NCBI GenBank assembly: GCA_036554605.1
Contig: DATBMY010000148.1
Location: 1 to 8,022, forward strand
Direction of reading: 5' to 3'
DNA length: 8,022 bases
DNA from: DATBMY01 sp036554605
Lineage (GTDB): Bacteria; Acidobacteriota; Blastocatellia; UBA7656
Part shown: piece by piece, positions 7,308 to 8,022 of the stretch
Position numbering within the stretch: the stretch's first letter is position 1
Layout: every line of letters starts with the position of its first letter
Made by a program: the position numbers and the translations under genes
The notes under the pieces: generated by a model
Told to the model about the DNA's origin: nothing
Seen by the model: the letters and a program-made list of their open reading frames with translations, nothing else
Databases searched by the model: none

Positions 7308-8022
7308 TCACGCCGTCGCCGTATCAGCTTGTGGCAGATTTGTGGCAGGGTTTGATTTTACCCTACTTTTCGCCGCCGCTTCAACCGCCCGACGCTTTCC
7401 TTCTTCAGTCGCATGAACATAGCGCATCGTCGTGTTTATGTCCATGTGCCCCATCACCTCTTTTACCGCGCTTATCGGCGCGCCTCCATCTATCGCCCTC
7501 GTGCCGAAAGTATGCCGGCCCGCGCAGTGAAAGTTGATATAGGGTATCCCAGCATCACGCAACGCCTTCCGCCAAGCAGTCTTAATCGTCGTGATCGGTT
7601 TACCTGTCTTCGGATTCTCGAACAGGTAGCCCGAGGGACGAGCGTCCTTACACAGACGTTGCAGTATGGGCTTGAGGTCCGGGTGTATTGGAACGCTACG
7701 GGGCTTTCCAGACTTAGTCTTAGTGAGTTCGATGGAATCACGTAAGAAATCAATCTGGCTCTTGTGCAGCGTCAATATCTCAGTCCTTCGCATGCCTGTG
7801 TAAGTGCTGATGGTCAGAATGTCGCGTACATGAGCGCGGCTACCTGTGAGGTAAGGCAGAAGTTTTTCCTCTTCTTCATATGTCAAGTATCGTGTGACTT
7901 GATTGTATTTACAAAGAAGTTTGACCCCTTTGCATGGATTGCTCTGAATCTCGCCACGCTCAATTGCCATGTTAAAGATGCGAGAAAGTAATTGAATCTC
8001 ACGGTCAACCGAGGCGGGAGCG
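7308..8022 (-). CDS. Tyrosine recombinase / phage-type integrase, N-terminus outside the window
   Basis: The frame is open from the right edge to the TGA at 7308-7310. The visible 237 residues include the end of the core-binding domain (SVDREIQLLSRIFNMAIERG) and the whole catalytic domain, so the Met at 7970 is internal. Tyrosine recombinases cut and rejoin DNA at att or resolution sites through a phosphotyrosine. Numbering from Met 7970: R61 in TGMRRTEIL, K86 in the TKTKSGK hairpin, H148 and R152 in HCAGRHTFGTR, H175 in MGHMD, and nucleophile Y184 in TMRYVH. The usual box-II motif is HxxR followed by H; here it is HxxxR, as if one Gly codon (G151, 7518-7520) had been inserted. The tail (residues 198-220) is basic then Ala/Thr-rich. 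Adjacency to tRNA-Thr and the sequence type suggest the integrase of a genomic island or prophage lying to the right. It could instead be a stand-alone recombinase. Confidence 0.9.
   Translation of the reverse strand, partial: APASVDREIQLLSRIFNMAIERGEIQSNPCKGVKLLCKYNQVTRYLTYEEEEKLLPYLTGSRAHVRDILTISTYTGMRRTEILTLHKSQIDFLRDSIELTKTKSGKPRSVPIHPDLKPILQRLCKDARPSGYLFENPKTGKPITTIKTAWRKALRDAGIPYINFHCAGRHTFGTRAIDGGAPISAVKEVMGHMDINTTMRYVHATEEGKRRAVEAAAKSRVKSNPATNLPQADTATA
7329..7348. repeat. Two 9-base direct repeats (TTGTGGCAG) near the integrase 3' end
   Basis: TTGTGGCAG occurs at 7329-7337 and 7340-7348, an 11-base period with two bases between. It is inside the last codons of the recombinase, about 55 bases from the tRNA. 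Short direct repeats of this size beside an integrase can be arm-type binding sites, but chance or coding constraint explains it equally well. Confidence 0.3.

Noticed and set aside
7301..7309. GAGCCACTC next to an A-run, as a terminator for the integrase
   Set aside because: The stem is three base pairs, too short to be stable, although TTTT follows it on the minus strand.

Overview
The window looks like a stretch of chromosome from an acidobacterium, or a close relative from soil or sediment. The main clue is the gene at 5701-6714, a secreted von Willebrand factor A protein of the type named after Acidobacteria (TIGR03436). The penicillin-acylase-type hydrolase and the TPR tail of a probable serine hydrolase, both common in that phylum, agree with this. 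The DNA is moderately GC-rich, and most genes are monocistronic with their own leaders. The phylum is an inference; no rRNA or other phylogenetic marker is present.

Layout from left to right. The 3' end of a TPR-containing gene runs in from the left edge (2-295, +). After a 243-base gap comes a phospholipase C / acid phosphatase-type phosphoesterase (539-2056, +). It converges on an aldo/keto reductase (2068-2907, -), with only 11 bases between the stop codons. The reductase is divergent from a large exported penicillin-acylase-family Ntn hydrolase (3146-5593, +). Their shared 238-base spacer holds an almost perfect 12-bp dyad and a credible promoter for the acylase. Next is the VWFA-related protein (5701-6714, +). 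A 483-base gene-free stretch follows; near its right end are two small hairpins placed as a terminator for the next gene. That gene is an intact tRNA-Thr with anticodon CGU and encoded CCA (7198-7273, -). Just 5' of the tRNA and on the same strand is a tyrosine recombinase whose N-terminus lies beyond the right edge (7308-8022, -).

How they fit together. No operon or multi-gene system is evident. The left and centre look like a normal run of acidobacterial hydrolase, redox and surface-protein genes. The right edge looks like the border of an integrated element: an integrase next to a tRNA gene, but on the tRNA's 5' side, which is not the usual geometry. The best leads are changed active sites in otherwise recognisable proteins: a VWA domain that has lost most of its metal site, an integrase with one extra residue in its HxxR motif, and an acylase with His rather than Gln at position B23. 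I did not find a clear undescribed system.
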